DNA of 64,000 bases, taken from NCBI RefSeq assembly GCF_030580855.1, contig NZ_JAUQOP010000007.1:62001-126000 (forward strand), given 5' to 3'. This document shows positions 43,340-52,447 of the stretch, piece after piece (the stretch's first letter is position 1; every line of letters begins with the position of its first letter). The translations under genes were made by a program, and so were the position numbers. The stretch comes from Pseudomonas citrullilanati (GTDB lineage Bacteria > Pseudomonadota > Gammaproteobacteria > Pseudomonadales > Pseudomonadaceae). The notes beneath the pieces are model-generated. The model was given only the letters and a program-made list of their open reading frames with translations, searched no databases and had not been told where the DNA came from.

Positions 43340-44584
43340 ATGTTCAGACCGTTATCGATCTTTATCGGCACGCGCTATACCCGCGCCAAGCGCCGCAATC
43401 GCTTTGTCTCGTTCATTTCCATGACCTCGATGATCGGCCTCGCCCTGGGCGTGCTGGCAATGATCGTGGTGCTGTCGGTGATGAACGGTTTCCAGCGCGA
43501 AATGAGCTCGCGCATCCTCGGCATGGTGCCTCACGCCACCCTCGTCGGGGTCAACCCGATCGACGATTGGCAGCCGGTCGCCGCTGCCGCGCTGAAGAAT
43601 CCCGAGGTGACCGCCGCCGTGCCGTTCACCGAGCTCGAAGGCATGCTGAGCTACAAGGGCTCGATGCAGCCGATCCAGATCAGCGGGGTCGATCCCGCCC
43701 AGGAAGGCAAGGTGTCCATCGTCGCCCAGCACATCGTCCAGGGGCGTCTCGACGCGTTGAAACCGGGCGAGTTTGGCGTGGTGATCGGGGAAATCACCGC
43801 CCGGCGCTTTCGCCTGAACGTCGGCGACAAGTTGACCCTGATCGTGCCTGAGGTGAGCACTGCCCCCGGCGGCATCACGCCACGGATGCAGCGGCTGAAT
43901 GTGGTGGGTGTGTTCAAGGTCGGCGCCGAGCTGGATGGCTCCATGGCGCTGATCCACCTGGCCGACGCCGCGCAGATGCAGCATTGGCAGCCGAACCAGG
44001 TACAAAGCGTGCGCCTGGCGGTGAAGGATTTGTACGCCGCGCCGAAGGTCTCCGGTGACATCGCCGCCAGCCTTGGCACGGCCTACAAGGCCGACGACTG
44101 GACCCACACCCAGGGCAGCCTGTTCAGTGCCATGAAAATGGAAAAGACCATGATTGGCCTGCTGCTGTTGATGATTGTCGCCGTGGCGGCGTTCAACATC
44201 ATCGCCACCCTGATCATGGTGGTGAACGACAAGGGCGCGGACATCGCGATCCTGCGCACCATCGGCGCCACGCCCCGGCAGATCATGGCGATCTTCATGG
44301 TCCAGGGCACGGTGATCGGCATCGTCGGTACGCTGATCGGCGGCGTGCTCGGGGTGATTGCGGCACTGAACGTCAGCGCGCTGGTGGGCTGGCTGGAACG
44401 GGTCAGCGGCCAGCACATCTTCAGCTCCGACGTGTACTTCGTCAGCAACCTGCCTTCGGAGCTGCAGCGCGGCGACGTGATACTGATCTGCTCGGCCGGG
44501 TTCATCCTGAGTTTCCTCGCCACTGTCTACCCGGCCTGGCGTGCCGCGAAGATCGAGCCGGCGCAGGCGTTGCGGTATTCCTGA
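43340..44584 (+). CDS. lolE: Lipoprotein-releasing ABC transporter permease LolE
   Basis: 414 residues and the same fold as LolC at 41336, with an almost identical opening ([17 protein letters not shown]) and C-terminal helices ([20 protein letters not shown]). The periplasmic domains differ more, in line with different roles: in E. coli LolE contacts the lipoprotein and LolC contacts LolA. It ends PAWRAAKIEPAQALRYS. It is the third gene of lolCDE, but a terminator-like hairpin separates it from lolD, so its level may be lower than that of LolC and LolD or set by readthrough. Confidence 0.93.
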   Translation: MFRPLSIFIGTRYTRAKRRNRFVSFISMTSMIGLALGVLAMIVVLSVMNGFQREMSSRILGMVPHATLVGVNPIDDWQPVAAAALKNPEVTAAVPFTELEGMLSYKGSMQPIQISGVDPAQEGKVSIVAQHIVQGRLDALKPGEFGVVIGEITARRFRLNVGDKLTLIVPEVSTAPGGITPRMQRLNVVGVFKVGAELDGSMALIHLADAAQMQHWQPNQVQSVRLAVKDLYAAPKVSGDIAASLGTAYKADDWTHTQGSLFSAMKMEKTMIGLLLLMIVAVAAFNIIATLIMVVNDKGADIAILRTIGATPRQIMAIFMVQGTVIGIVGTLIGGVLGVIAALNVSALVGWLERVSGQHIFSSDVYFVSNLPSELQRGDVILICSAGFILSFLATVYPAWRAAKIEPAQALRYS

Positions 44585-44615
44585 GGCCGCGCAGCCTTGT
44601 GTCAAATGGACACTC

Positions 44616-44747
44616 TGTGGCGAGGGGATTTATCCCCGCTGGGCTGCGAAGCTGCCCCAAAACAGACAACTCAACCTGCTAGCCAAACGCAGGTGCCAGA
44701 GTTTAGGGTCGCTTCGCGACCCAGCGGGGATAAATCCCCTCGCCACA
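44616..44747. repeat. Large inverted repeat of a second REP-like family
   Basis: The arms TGTGGCGAGGGGATTTATCC (44616 on, continuing CCGCTGGGCTGCGAAGC) and the inverted copy ending AAATCCCCTCGCCACA (to 44747) are each 37 bp with one or two mismatches, around a 58-bp spacer. The sequence does not match the GTGGGAGC family elsewhere in the window. It lies between convergent lolE and copS. Confidence 0.88.
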
Positions 44748-44762
44748 GGGTTCTGCTGCCTT

Positions 44763-46118
44763 CTAATTAATCTCCTTTGGCAACTCGATCACAAACCGCG
44801 TCCAGCCATCGGCTGATTCGCAGCGGATCTGCCCGCCATGGGCGCGGATGATCGAGTGGGTGATAGCCAACCCGAGCCCTGCGTGTTCGCTGCTGCCTTC
44901 CTGGCGGGCCGGGTCGGCGCGGTAGAACCGGTCGAACAGGCGCGGCAGCAAGGGCGCTGCAATCCCCTCGCCGCTGTTTTCCACGCTAACGCTCACCCCT
45001 TGAGCGCCTTCGACCATGCGTACTCGTACTTCGCCGCCCTCGGGCGTGAAGCGCAGCGCGTTATCCAGCAGGTTGGAGAGGGCCCGGCGCAACATGTTGC
45101 GGTCGCCGTCGAGATGGCCATCGCCCTCGCGGCTCAAGCGAACGCCGGCGTCTTCGGCCAGGGGCGCGAAAAACTCCAGCAACACGTCCACTTCCTCGGC
45201 AAGTACCAGCGGCTCGCGGTTCGGCGCCAACAGGCCATGGTCGGCCTTGGCCAGGTACAGCATGTCGTTGACCAGTTGCGCCATCCATTGCAGCTCTTCG
45301 AGGTTGCTGTGCAGCGCTTCGCGATAATCCTCCAGTGAGCGCTCGCGGGTGAGGGTGACCTGGGTATGGGTCAGCAGGTTCGACAGGGGCGTGCGCAACT
45401 CGTGGGCGATATCGGCGGAGAACGCCGAGAGCCGTTGAAAGGCGTCATCGAGGCGTCCGAGCATGGCGTTGATGCTGTGGGCAAGTTCCGCCAGCTCGGC
45501 GGGCATTTGCGCTTCGGGCAGTCGGGCGTTGAGGGAATGGGCCGAGACGCTGGCGGTGATGGCCCCCATGCGCCGCAGCGGACGCAAGGCACGCCGGGCC
45601 GCCCAGGCACCGAGTAGGGCGGTGGCCAGGGCCGACAGGCCGACGGTCAGCCAGATCAGCCGTTGCATGCGTTGGAGGAAATGCTGGTGGTGGGTGATGT
45701 CCAGCAGCAGCGTCAATTGCGGCGAATCCGCATGATCGGGGTACAGCGGCGCGTTCAATACGCGGTAGTCACTGTCCGCTTCGTTGACGGTCGACAGGCC
45801 GGGACGCTCCGGCAGTCGAGCCGGAATCCTTATCGAGCTGTCATACCAGCGCACCCCGTCGCTGCCCTTGATACGCAGCGCCAGGTCGGCCTGGCGGCTC
45901 AGTTCATCCTCCAGGCGGCCTTGGGCCTGCGCGGCATCGAGATCCTGCAAGGCGCGGCGCAGGCCGATCAGCTTGCCTTCCAGCAGTTGCTGGTCCAGTT
46001 CGATGAAATGCGCCTCGCTGGCGCGGCTGAACAGCACCCCGGCGAACAGCGAGACCACGGCGGTGCAGCCGGCGAACAACAGCGCCAGGCGGCTGCTCAG
46101 CGACCATCGCGCCCTCAC
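44763..46118 (-). CDS. copS: Copper-sensing histidine kinase CopS (CusS type)
   Basis: 451 residues. Two membrane helices (about 11-30 and 153-173) enclose a periplasmic sensor of some 120 residues; HAMP follows. The phospho-acceptor is His239 in [15 protein letters not shown], with the N box NLLDNALRF and G box [16 protein letters not shown]. The periplasmic part has several His residues ([13 protein letters not shown]) suited to metal binding. The gene overlaps copR by 4 bp. Copper specificity is inferred from the adjacent cupredoxin gene, the cop box and gene order like P. aeruginosa copRS. Metal-responsive kinases for other metals look similar. Confidence 0.88.
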   Translation of the reverse strand: MRARWSLSSRLALLFAGCTAVVSLFAGVLFSRASEAHFIELDQQLLEGKLIGLRRALQDLDAAQAQGRLEDELSRQADLALRIKGSDGVRWYDSSIRIPARLPERPGLSTVNEADSDYRVLNAPLYPDHADSPQLTLLLDITHHQHFLQRMQRLIWLTVGLSALATALLGAWAARRALRPLRRMGAITASVSAHSLNARLPEAQMPAELAELAHSINAMLGRLDDAFQRLSAFSADIAHELRTPLSNLLTHTQVTLTRERSLEDYREALHSNLEELQWMAQLVNDMLYLAKADHGLLAPNREPLVLAEEVDVLLEFFAPLAEDAGVRLSREGDGHLDGDRNMLRRALSNLLDNALRFTPEGGEVRVRMVEGAQGVSVSVENSGEGIAAPLLPRLFDRFYRADPARQEGSSEHAGLGLAITHSIIRAHGGQIRCESADGWTRFVIELPKEIN

Positions 46119-46795
46119 AGGCCACGCTCTTCAAGCACGTAGCCCATGCCCCGCACGGTGTGGATGAGTTTGTCGGGAAATTCATCGTCGATCTTCAGCC
46201 GCAGGCGCCGGATCGCCACTTCGATGACGTTGGTGTCGCTGTCGAAATTCATGTCCCAGACCTGGGAGGCGATCAGCGACTTGGGCAGCACTTCGCCCTG
46301 GCGGCGCAGAAGCATTTCCAGCAAGGCGAACTCCTTGGCGGTGAGGTCGATGCGTCGGCCGGCGCGCTCGACACGGCGACGGATCAGGTCCAGGCGCAGG
46401 TCTGCCAGTTGCAGGCTGGTTTCCTGGGGTGTGGAGCCGCCACGGCGCAACAGGCTACGGACCCGCGCCAGCAGCTCGGCAAAGGCAAACGGCTTGACCA
46501 GGTAATCGTCGGCGCCCAACTCCAGGCCGTGCACCCGATCCTGTACCGCGTCCCGCGCCGTCAGGAACAACACTGGCGTATCCAGGCCGGCCCCGCGGAC
46601 GGCTTGCAGGATCTGCCAACCATCGCGGCCGGGCAGCATCACATCGAGGATCAGCAAGGCGTATTCGCCAGTCAGGGCCAACTGCTGGCCGCTGATCCCA
46701 TCGGCCACCAGGTCGGCCGTGAAGCCGGCTTCACCCAGGCCCTGGCGCAAGTAGTGGCCGGTTTTCGTTTGGTCTTCGACGATCAGCAGTTTCAT
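46115..46795 (-). CDS. copR: Copper-responsive response regulator CopR (OmpR family)
   Basis: 226 residues. The receiver domain has acidic pocket Glu-Asp at residues 7-8, phospho-acceptor Asp51 in [14 protein letters not shown], and the Lys in [17 protein letters not shown]; the C-terminal winged helix recognises DNA ([38 protein letters not shown]). It activates copper-resistance genes. It is divergent from the cupredoxin gene, with a cop box in the 154-bp gap, and overlaps copS, the partner kinase. Confidence 0.9.
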   Translation of the reverse strand: MKLLIVEDQTKTGHYLRQGLGEAGFTADLVADGISGQQLALTGEYALLILDVMLPGRDGWQILQAVRGAGLDTPVLFLTARDAVQDRVHGLELGADDYLVKPFAFAELLARVRSLLRRGGSTPQETSLQLADLRLDLIRRRVERAGRRIDLTAKEFALLEMLLRRQGEVLPKSLIASQVWDMNFDSDTNVIEVAIRRLRLKIDDEFPDKLIHTVRGMGYVLEERGL

Positions 46796-46860
46796 GGTCA
46801 GCTCAAGACAGGGTTGGGGCGAGGGGGGTTATACCGTGGCAGGTTGGGCCGTGGGGCAAC

Positions 46861-46876
46861 CTGACAAAGTTGTAAT
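46861..46876. promoter_or_regulatory. Cop box (CopR/CusR binding site)
   Basis: CTGACAAAGTTGTAAT fits the cop box pattern TGACA-N4-TGT-N-AT. It lies 65 bp from the copR start and 74 bp from the cupredoxin start, so one site could serve both promoters. Confidence 0.8.
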
Positions 46877-46949
46877 CAAGCCGTCAGCCGGTTGGCAGGC
46901 GCGGCGAGATAGAGTGTCCCACAGCCTGAATCGCAATGGAGTTTGAAAC

Positions 46950-47471
46950 ATGTTGAGAGGAAGTCGCCGGGTCCTGGCGGCCTGCGCGTTGATGGTCGGT
47001 GCGTCGGCATGGGCATCGCCGGGGCATTTCGATTTCGGCCAGCCGGCACCGGCGAGCGCGGCCGGTCGCAGCATCGAGGTGGTCATGGGGGACATGTCCT
47101 TCAATCCCGCCACGCTGGAGATCAAGGCTGGGGAAACCGTGCGCTTCGTGCTCATCAATAACGGTCGGCTGTTGCACGAGTTCAACCTGGGCAACGCCGC
47201 CATGCACGCCGAGCACCAGCAGGAAATGCTCAAGATGCAGCAAAGTGGCCAGTTGACGCCAACCGCCATGAAGCACGACATGGGCCATGGCGCCATGGAT
47301 CACGGCGCGCCTGGCATGCGCCACGATGACCCGAACAGCGTGTTGGTGGAGCCGGGCAAGACCGCCGAGCTGACCTGGACCTTCAGCAAGGCCATGCGCC
47401 TGGAATTCGCCTGCAACATCCCCGGCCATTACCAGGCGGGAATGAAGGGGGACCTGACGGTCAGTCAGTAA
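46950..47471 (+). CDS. Periplasmic cupredoxin with a Met/His-rich insert
   Basis: 173 residues. The signal peptide runs to AWA-SP (about residue 22). The cupredoxin fold has likely type 1 copper ligands His76 (LLHEFNLG), Cys155, His160 and Met165 (FACNIPGHYQAGM). A loop at about 84-127 is rich in Met and His (MHAEHQQEMLKMQQ, MKHDMGHGAMDHGAPGM), which is suited to extra copper binding. Related proteins (CopI-type, and PA2807 in P. aeruginosa as I recall) are induced by copper and protect the periplasm. It is divergent from copRS and probably activated by CopR. Confidence 0.87.
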   Translation: MLRGSRRVLAACALMVGASAWASPGHFDFGQPAPASAAGRSIEVVMGDMSFNPATLEIKAGETVRFVLINNGRLLHEFNLGNAAMHAEHQQEMLKMQQSGQLTPTAMKHDMGHGAMDHGAPGMRHDDPNSVLVEPGKTAELTWTFSKAMRLEFACNIPGHYQAGMKGDLTVSQ

Positions 47472-47532
47472 GCACTCAAAGGCGGCGGCAAAGGCTGGTA
47501 GAATCGCCTGATTCTTCAGTCAGGTTTCCGCC

Positions 47533-48363
47533 ATGCATCCCGCAGCCGAACATTCGCCGCTGGGCAAGTCCAGCGAATACATCGCCACGTACACGCCGTC
47601 TCTGCTGTTCCCGATCCCGCGCACCGCGAAATGGGCGGAACTGGGGCTGACGGCCGAGACCCTCCCCTACAAGGGCGTGGATTTCTGGAACTGTTTCGAA
47701 CTGTCGTGGCTGTTGCCGTCCGGCAAGCCGGTGGTGGCCATCGGTGAATTCGCGATCCCGGCGGACTCGCCGAACATCATCGAATCCAAATCCTTCAAGC
47801 TGTACCTCAACTCCCTGAACCAGACGCCGTTCGACGACGTCGCGCGCCTGGAAGCGACCCTTCGCCAGGACCTGTCGGCCGCCGCCGGCAAGCCGGTGGG
47901 CGTACGCATTCGCAGCCTCCAGGACGTGGAGCGCGAAGGCGTCGTGGCGTTGCCGGGTGTGTGCATCGATGACCTGGACATCCGCGTCGATTCCTACGAG
48001 CATCCGCGCCCCGAACTGCTGCGTTGCGACGATTCGCGCATCGTCGAGGAAAGCCTGCACAGCCACTTGCTCAAGTCCAACTGCCCGGTCACCAGCCAGC
48101 CGGACTGGGGCAGCGTGGCGGTGGAGTATCGCGGTGCCGCGCTGGATCATGCGAGCCTGCTGGCCTACCTGGTCAGCTTCCGCCAGCATTCGGACTTCCA
48201 TGAGCAATGCGTGGAGCGGATCTTTCTCGACCTGCAGCGCCTGCTCAAGCCGGAGAAATTGACGGTGTACGCGCGGTATGTGCGCCGTGGCGGGTTGGAT
48301 ATCAATCCGTATCGCAGCACGGAGGCAACGCAACTGCCCAACCAGCGCCTGGTTCGCCAGTAA
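47533..48363 (+). CDS. queF: NADPH-dependent 7-cyano-7-deazaguanine reductase QueF
   Basis: 276 residues, the long, two-domain (YqfB-like) QueF. It reduces preQ0 to preQ1 for queuosine formation in tRNA. The NADPH motif [17 protein letters not shown] is in the first half, and the catalytic Cys184 in [14 protein letters not shown] in the second. LHACER-like substrate residues appear as [13 protein letters not shown]. The gene stands alone, followed by a REP doublet and a terminator. Confidence 0.95.
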   Translation: MHPAAEHSPLGKSSEYIATYTPSLLFPIPRTAKWAELGLTAETLPYKGVDFWNCFELSWLLPSGKPVVAIGEFAIPADSPNIIESKSFKLYLNSLNQTPFDDVARLEATLRQDLSAAAGKPVGVRIRSLQDVEREGVVALPGVCIDDLDIRVDSYEHPRPELLRCDDSRIVEESLHSHLLKSNCPVTSQPDWGSVAVEYRGAALDHASLLAYLVSFRQHSDFHEQCVERIFLDLQRLLKPEKLTVYARYVRRGGLDINPYRSTEATQLPNQRLVRQ

Positions 48364-48372
48364 GTTACTATA

Positions 48373-48455
48373 GGCGCGAGCCTGCTCGCGAAGCGAGGGG
48401 CCGGCCAACCCGGGGTTGAATGGGCTACCGCTTTCGCGAGCAGGCTCGCTGCCAC
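48373..48455. repeat. REP doublet
   Basis: The left arm GGCGCGAGCCTGCTCGCGAA and the right arm TTCGCGAGCAGGCTCGCTGC are inverted around CGAGGGGCCGGCC...; the outer ends lack the full GTGGGAG. It lies between queF and its terminator. Confidence 0.8.
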
Positions 48456-48487
48456 TGGATTGCGTTTCAGGTTGCAGGAAATGAAAG

Positions 48488-48512
48488 GCCCCGCCATGGT
48501 GCGGGGCTTTTA
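48488..48512 (+). terminator. Rho-independent terminator after queF
   Basis: GCCCCGC (48488-48494) pairs with GCGGGGC (48501-48507), followed by TTTTATT. It could also slow leftward transcripts from the DUF4404 gene. Confidence 0.8.
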
Positions 48513-48525
48513 TTGTCCGGGTGAC

Positions 48526-48792
48526 TCAGATCCCGATGTTACCCAGCGTCTGCACAATGTGGCGCAACGTCCCGGCAATGGTGGGATGTTCCACTTCGAA
48601 GCGTTCCACGGCAAGGTTCACGCCGTCCACCAGGCTGCTGTCCTGGAGCTGGTTTTCCAATTGGATCTCAGCCTCGATCTTATCCATCAGTTGATGCAGA
48701 TTCTCGCGCTCCGGCTCGGACAGCGGCGGGTTCTGGTCCAATTGCTCGCGCAGGGTATCGAGTTGTGCTTGCAGTTCGCGGCGGGCAGGCAT
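48526..48792 (-). CDS. DUF4404 family protein
   Basis: 88 residues, mostly helical, beginning MPARRELQAQLDTLREQLDQ. A heptad-like pattern in the first 65 residues (LSEPERENLHQLMDKIEAEI) suggests a coiled coil, and the C-terminal part (HPTIAGTLRHIVQTLGNIGI) is amphipathic. The ATG at 48792 has AAGGGAG upstream; the frame to 48825 lacks one. The family and the place next to queF are conserved in pseudomonads; function unknown. Confidence 0.82.
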   Translation of the reverse strand: MPARRELQAQLDTLREQLDQNPPLSEPERENLHQLMDKIEAEIQLENQLQDSSLVDGVNLAVERFEVEHPTIAGTLRHIVQTLGNIGI

Positions 48793-48901
48793 TGGCGTAC
48801 TCCCTTTATTGATAGGCACAGCCATGGACCGCGACGGTGCGTCAAAAGTCCGTGGCTTGCCTTAAGAGTAATCCACCCTCACGCACCGTGCATGATCCCG
48901 G

Positions 48902-49522
48902 TCATGGCTTCTCGCCCTTGAGTCGGCGCAGGCTGATGTCGGCCAGGCAGGTGTCCAGTTCGCCCAAGTGGTCGATCACCGAGTGCACGCCCAGGCTGAA
49001 CAGTTGCACGGTGGCCTTGGCCCGCCGTGACTCCCGCGCCTGTTGATCCAGCGCCTGCCACTCGCCCGGCGCCAGGCCGCACAGCGAGCCACAGGATGCC
49101 AGGCCGATGGTCCACAAGCCGGCGTTGAGCCCCGATTGCAATAACCCCGGTTCGCCACTGACCAGCACGCAACCATCCAATTGCTGGACATTCAGCGCCA
49201 TCAGCGCTTGCCAACAGGCGTGGGGGGCCGGCCAAGGATTATTTGTTGCAGGAAGTTGCGGCGGTTTGATCCAGGCCGGCAGGCTCCCCGCCAGGGCATG
49301 GCTGGTCGCGGGAGGCAGGTCGTCGAGCCAGGCGCAGGGAATGCCCAGCTGCTGCAAGTGGTGCAGGCTTTCCAGTGCCCCAGGCGTCGGCTGCCCATGC
49401 TCGGCCGGCTTGGCCCCGGGGTGCCGCACCCTGGCCCCGAAGTCCACCAGGCAACCGCTCAGGCCGAACAGGACTGCGGTCAGGCCGGGAACAGGGAGGG
49501 GTAGGGCTTCGGCGCGGGGCAT
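48902..49522 (-). CDS. HAD-like protein with a lost catalytic motif
   Basis: 206 residues. The fold resembles phosphonoacetaldehyde-hydrolase-like HAD proteins: an opening strand AVLFGLSGCLVDFGARV, a helical cap, and GCVLVSGEPGLLQSGLNAGL in place of the later motifs. Motif I should read DxD at residues 20 and 22 but reads Gly20-Leu-Ser22, so neither the nucleophile nor the acid/base is present; phosphatase activity is not expected. The frame is otherwise open, so it is not an obvious pseudogene and may have a binding role. A homologue lies next to DUF4404 in P. aeruginosa (from memory). Family placement is moderately sure. Confidence 0.7.
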   Translation of the reverse strand: MPRAEALPLPVPGLTAVLFGLSGCLVDFGARVRHPGAKPAEHGQPTPGALESLHHLQQLGIPCAWLDDLPPATSHALAGSLPAWIKPPQLPATNNPWPAPHACWQALMALNVQQLDGCVLVSGEPGLLQSGLNAGLWTIGLASCGSLCGLAPGEWQALDQQARESRRAKATVQLFSLGVHSVIDHLGELDTCLADISLRRLKGEKP

Positions 49523-49724
49523 GGGGACGTCCTTGAAATAACCCGCAGCCTAACGTGGCCCGATGACAGTCCGGTGACAGGGGCGTGAAGGCGCTGGGGG
49601 GCGGAAAGGTCCTACGGCTGGCTTCTCTTTTCGATGCTGCCTATCCACGCTTTCCGTCTTATACTAGCGGCCTTACCGCCTGGGCTCGGCGCCCTTGCCT
49701 GAATAAACCGAGGAGTTTTCCCCT

Positions 49725-50414
49725 ATGCGCTGGAGCCATCGTCTCGCTCAGCTGTGTCTGTCCGCCAGCGTCCTGCTGGTTCCGTTTGCAGCCCAGGCCG
49801 CCACGGAAGAGGACCCTTGGGAAAGCATCAACCGTCCGATCTTCACCTTCAACGATACCCTCGATACTTATGCGCTCAAGCCGCTGGCCCAGGGGTATCA
49901 GTACATGACGCCGCAGTTCCTGGAAGACGGCATCCACAACATGTTTCGCAACATCGGCGACGTGGGCAACCTGGCCAACAACGTGCTGCAGGCCAAGCCG
50001 GCCGCCGCCGGGGTCGATACCGCCCGCTTGATCTTCAACACCACCTTCGGCCTGCTGGGCTTCTTCGACGTAGGCACCCAGATGGGCCTGCAGCGCAGCG
50101 ACGAGGATTTCGGCCAGACCCTGGGCTATTGGGGCGTGGGCAGCGGTCCCTACGTGGTGCTTCCGCTGCTGGGCCCAAGCACCCTGCGGGATGCGCCGGC
50201 CAAGTACGTCGACAGCTACACCGGCCCTTATCGCTATATCGACAACGTCTCGGTGCGTAACTCGATCTTCGGCCTGAACATCGTCGACACCCGTGCCAGT
50301 CTGCTGTCGGCCGAGAAGCTGGTGAGCGGCGACAAATACGTCTTCATTCGCAACGCCTATCTGCAAAACCGTGAATTCAAGGTCAAGGACGGCCAGGTCG
50401 AAGACGATTTCTGA
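49725..50414 (+). CDS. mlaA: Outer-membrane lipid asymmetry protein MlaA (VacJ)
   Basis: 229 residues. MlaA pulls misplaced phospholipids from the outer leaflet of the outer membrane for return by the Mla pathway. The mature start EEDPWESINRPIFTFNDTLD and the segments ANNVLQAKPAAAG and DFGQTLGYWGVGSGPYVVLP are family signatures. The signal peptide ends FAAQA-ATEEDPW without a Cys, so it would be cut by signal peptidase I and the protein would not be lipidated, in contrast to E. coli MlaA. As I recall, P. aeruginosa MlaA also lacks the lipobox. It is followed by a terminator. Confidence 0.93.
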   Translation: MRWSHRLAQLCLSASVLLVPFAAQAATEEDPWESINRPIFTFNDTLDTYALKPLAQGYQYMTPQFLEDGIHNMFRNIGDVGNLANNVLQAKPAAAGVDTARLIFNTTFGLLGFFDVGTQMGLQRSDEDFGQTLGYWGVGSGPYVVLPLLGPSTLRDAPAKYVDSYTGPYRYIDNVSVRNSIFGLNIVDTRASLLSAEKLVSGDKYVFIRNAYLQNREFKVKDGQVEDDF

Positions 50415-50436
50415 TAACGATGCCTGATTGAGCGCA

Positions 50437-50470
50437 AGGCGGCCCCCGACAGGCCGCCTTTCGTGTTTTT
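50437..50470 (+). terminator. Rho-independent terminator of mlaA
   Basis: Stem AGGCGGCC (50437-50444) pairs with GGCCGCCT (50452-50459), then TTCGTGTTTTT. It starts 22 bp after the stop. Confidence 0.9.
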
Positions 50471-50760
50471 ACGGCGGGTTCAAGGGCTTGGACCTTCCAT
50501 TGGGTTACGCTTCGCTCGGTTCTTATAACTCTCTGTACTTTGACAAATAAAGACCGCAAGCGGCGATCTGCCTGAGCTTGAAACGCCCGGCGGATGGGAG
50601 TACCGTCTGCGCCTTAGAAGGGCACCTCTGATGAAACCGCGTGCAGGGCAACGACCTGGAACCGGTGCGACAGAGAGGCTAGAAAGCGAATCCAGTAGTG
50701 CGTGCAAGGCCAGACGGCCCGGCCCGCTACGCCAACCTAATTCTGGCGCCGTTTGCCCAC
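50471..50760. other. Gene-free stretch before rssB
   Basis: About 290 bp without a credible gene. TTGACA at 50541-50546 could be a -35 element, but I see no matching -10 at the right distance. No REP element, tRNA or hairpin of note. It may carry a long leader for rssB. Confidence 0.4.
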
Positions 50761-51942
50761 ATGCCAAAAACCAGTGCCACGCTGCTGATAATCGATGATG
50801 ACGAAGTGGTGCGAGCGAGCCTCGCGGCCTACTTGGAAGACAGTGGTTTCAGCGTCCTGCAGGCCAGCAATGGCCAACAGGGTCTTCAGGTATTCGAGCA
50901 AGACAAGCCCGACCTGGTCATCTGCGACCTGCGCATGCCGCAGATGGGCGGACTCGAACTCATTCGCCAGGTCAGCGGGATTTCCTCGCAGACCCCGGTG
51001 ATCGTGGTGTCGGGCGCGGGCGTGATGAACGATGCGGTCGAGGCGTTGCGCCTGGGCGCGGCAGACTACCTGATCAAGCCCCTTGAAGACCTGGCGGTGC
51101 TCGAACACTCCGTGCGCCGGGCCTTGGACCGTTCGCGCCTGCTGGTGGAGAACCAGCGCTACCGCGAGAAGCTGGAGACCGCCAACCGCGAGTTGGAAGC
51201 CAGCCTGAACCTGCTGCAGGAAGACCAGAACGCCGGTCGCCAGGTGCAGATGAACATGCTGCCGGTCAGCCCGTGGACCGTCGATGGCTTCCGGTTTGCC
51301 CACCAGATCATCCCGTCGTTGTACCTGTCGGGGGATTTCGTGGACTATTTCCGCGTCGATGAACGCCGCGTGGCGTTCTACCTGGCGGACGTTTCCGGCC
51401 ACGGCGCGTCGTCGGCATTCGTCACCGTGCTGTTGAAGTTCATGACCACGCGCCTGCTGTTCGAGTCCAAGCGCAACGGCACCTTGCCGGAGTTCAAGCC
51501 TTCAGAGGTCCTGGGGCATATCAACCGGGGCCTGATCAGTTGTAAGCTGGGCAAACACGTCACGATGGTCGGTGGAGTCATCGACGAGGAGACTGGTTTG
51601 TTGACCTATAGCATCGGCGGGCACCTGCCGTTGCCTGTGTTGTATACGCCAGACAGTGTTCGTTACCTGGAAGGGCGTGGCCTGCCGGTGGGCCTGTTCA
51701 ACGAGGCCACCTACGAGGACCACGTGCTGGAACTGCCGCCGGCGTTCAGCCTGACGCTGATGTCTGATGGCATTTTGGATCTTTTGACAGAACCTACACT
51801 CAAAGAGAAAGAAGCGGCCTTGCCCGAGCGGGTGAGTGCGGCGGGTGGCAGCCTGGAAGGCTTGCGCCAAGTGTTTGGATTAGCCACGCTCGGGGAGATG
51901 CCGGATGATATCGCCCTGTTAGTGTTGAGCAGGAACCTTTGA
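50761..51942 (+). CDS. rssB: Response regulator with PP2C phosphatase domain, RssB
   Basis: 393 residues. The receiver domain has acidic Asp12-14 and phospho-acceptor Asp56 (LVICDLRMPQMGG), with Lys in YLIKPLEDL; a helical linker (about 130-165) leads to a PP2C/SpoIIE-type phosphatase domain (SGDFVDYFRVDERRVAFYLA, DVSGHGASSAF, LTLMSDGILDL, MPDDIALLVL). In E. coli RssB targets RpoS to ClpXP and its phosphatase domain is inactive; here the metal-binding Asp residues appear conserved. The start follows a 290-bp gap. It overlaps rssC (TGATG), so the two are translated together. Confidence 0.9.
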   Translation: MPKTSATLLIIDDDEVVRASLAAYLEDSGFSVLQASNGQQGLQVFEQDKPDLVICDLRMPQMGGLELIRQVSGISSQTPVIVVSGAGVMNDAVEALRLGAADYLIKPLEDLAVLEHSVRRALDRSRLLVENQRYREKLETANRELEASLNLLQEDQNAGRQVQMNMLPVSPWTVDGFRFAHQIIPSLYLSGDFVDYFRVDERRVAFYLADVSGHGASSAFVTVLLKFMTTRLLFESKRNGTLPEFKPSEVLGHINRGLISCKLGKHVTMVGGVIDEETGLLTYSIGGHLPLPVLYTPDSVRYLEGRGLPVGLFNEATYEDHVLELPPAFSLTLMSDGILDLLTEPTLKEKEAALPERVSAAGGSLEGLRQVFGLATLGEMPDDIALLVLSRNL

Positions 51943-52430
51943 TGAGTACCGGTAGAATCCAGTTCGCCGAGCAGGACGGCACCTTCGTCCTGAAGTTTGT
52001 CGGTGAAGTGCGCCTGACCCTGTGTTCGGCGCTGGATGCGACTATTGAGCGGATCTTCACGGCGCTGAACTTCAGCGCCATCGTGATCGACCTGACCGAA
52101 ACCCGCAGCATCGACAGCACCACCCTGGGCCTGCTGGCCAAGTTGTCGATCCTGTCGCGGCAGAAGGTCGGCCTGTTGCCGACGGTCGTCACCACCCACA
52201 ACGACATCACCCGCCTCCTGCAATCGATGGGCTTCGACCAGGTCTTCAACATCGTCGGCGATCCCGTGCCGTGCCCGGAATGCCTGGACGACCTGCCGGA
52301 CCAAGACCAATCCGAAGAAGAAGTGCGTATCAAGGTGCTCGAAGCCCACAAGATCCTGATGGGCCTGAACGACTCCAATCGTGAAGCGTTCCATGACCTG
52401 GTGAACGCCCTGGAGCGTCCCGGCGGCTAA
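51942..52430 (+). CDS. rssC: STAS-domain anti-sigma-factor antagonist RssC
   Basis: 162 residues. The STAS core covers residues 1-105, with the phosphorylatable serine likely Ser59 (RSIDSTTLGLLAKL). The C-terminal 55 residues are unusual and carry a Cys-Pro-Glu-Cys pair (PVPCPECLDDLPDQD) and an acidic stretch. The PP2C domain of RssB is the probable partner phosphatase, as in partner-switch systems. The start overlaps the rssB stop by one base. It is followed by a REP arm and a strong terminator. Confidence 0.88.
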   Translation: MSTGRIQFAEQDGTFVLKFVGEVRLTLCSALDATIERIFTALNFSAIVIDLTETRSIDSTTLGLLAKLSILSRQKVGLLPTVVTTHNDITRLLQSMGFDQVFNIVGDPVPCPECLDDLPDQDQSEEEVRIKVLEAHKILMGLNDSNREAFHDLVNALERPGG

Positions 52431-52447
52431 GGCATGCCCACGCCCAC

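Noticed and set aside
50541..50546. TTGACA as the rssB promoter
   Set aside because: No -10 hexamer at 16-18 bp spacing follows.
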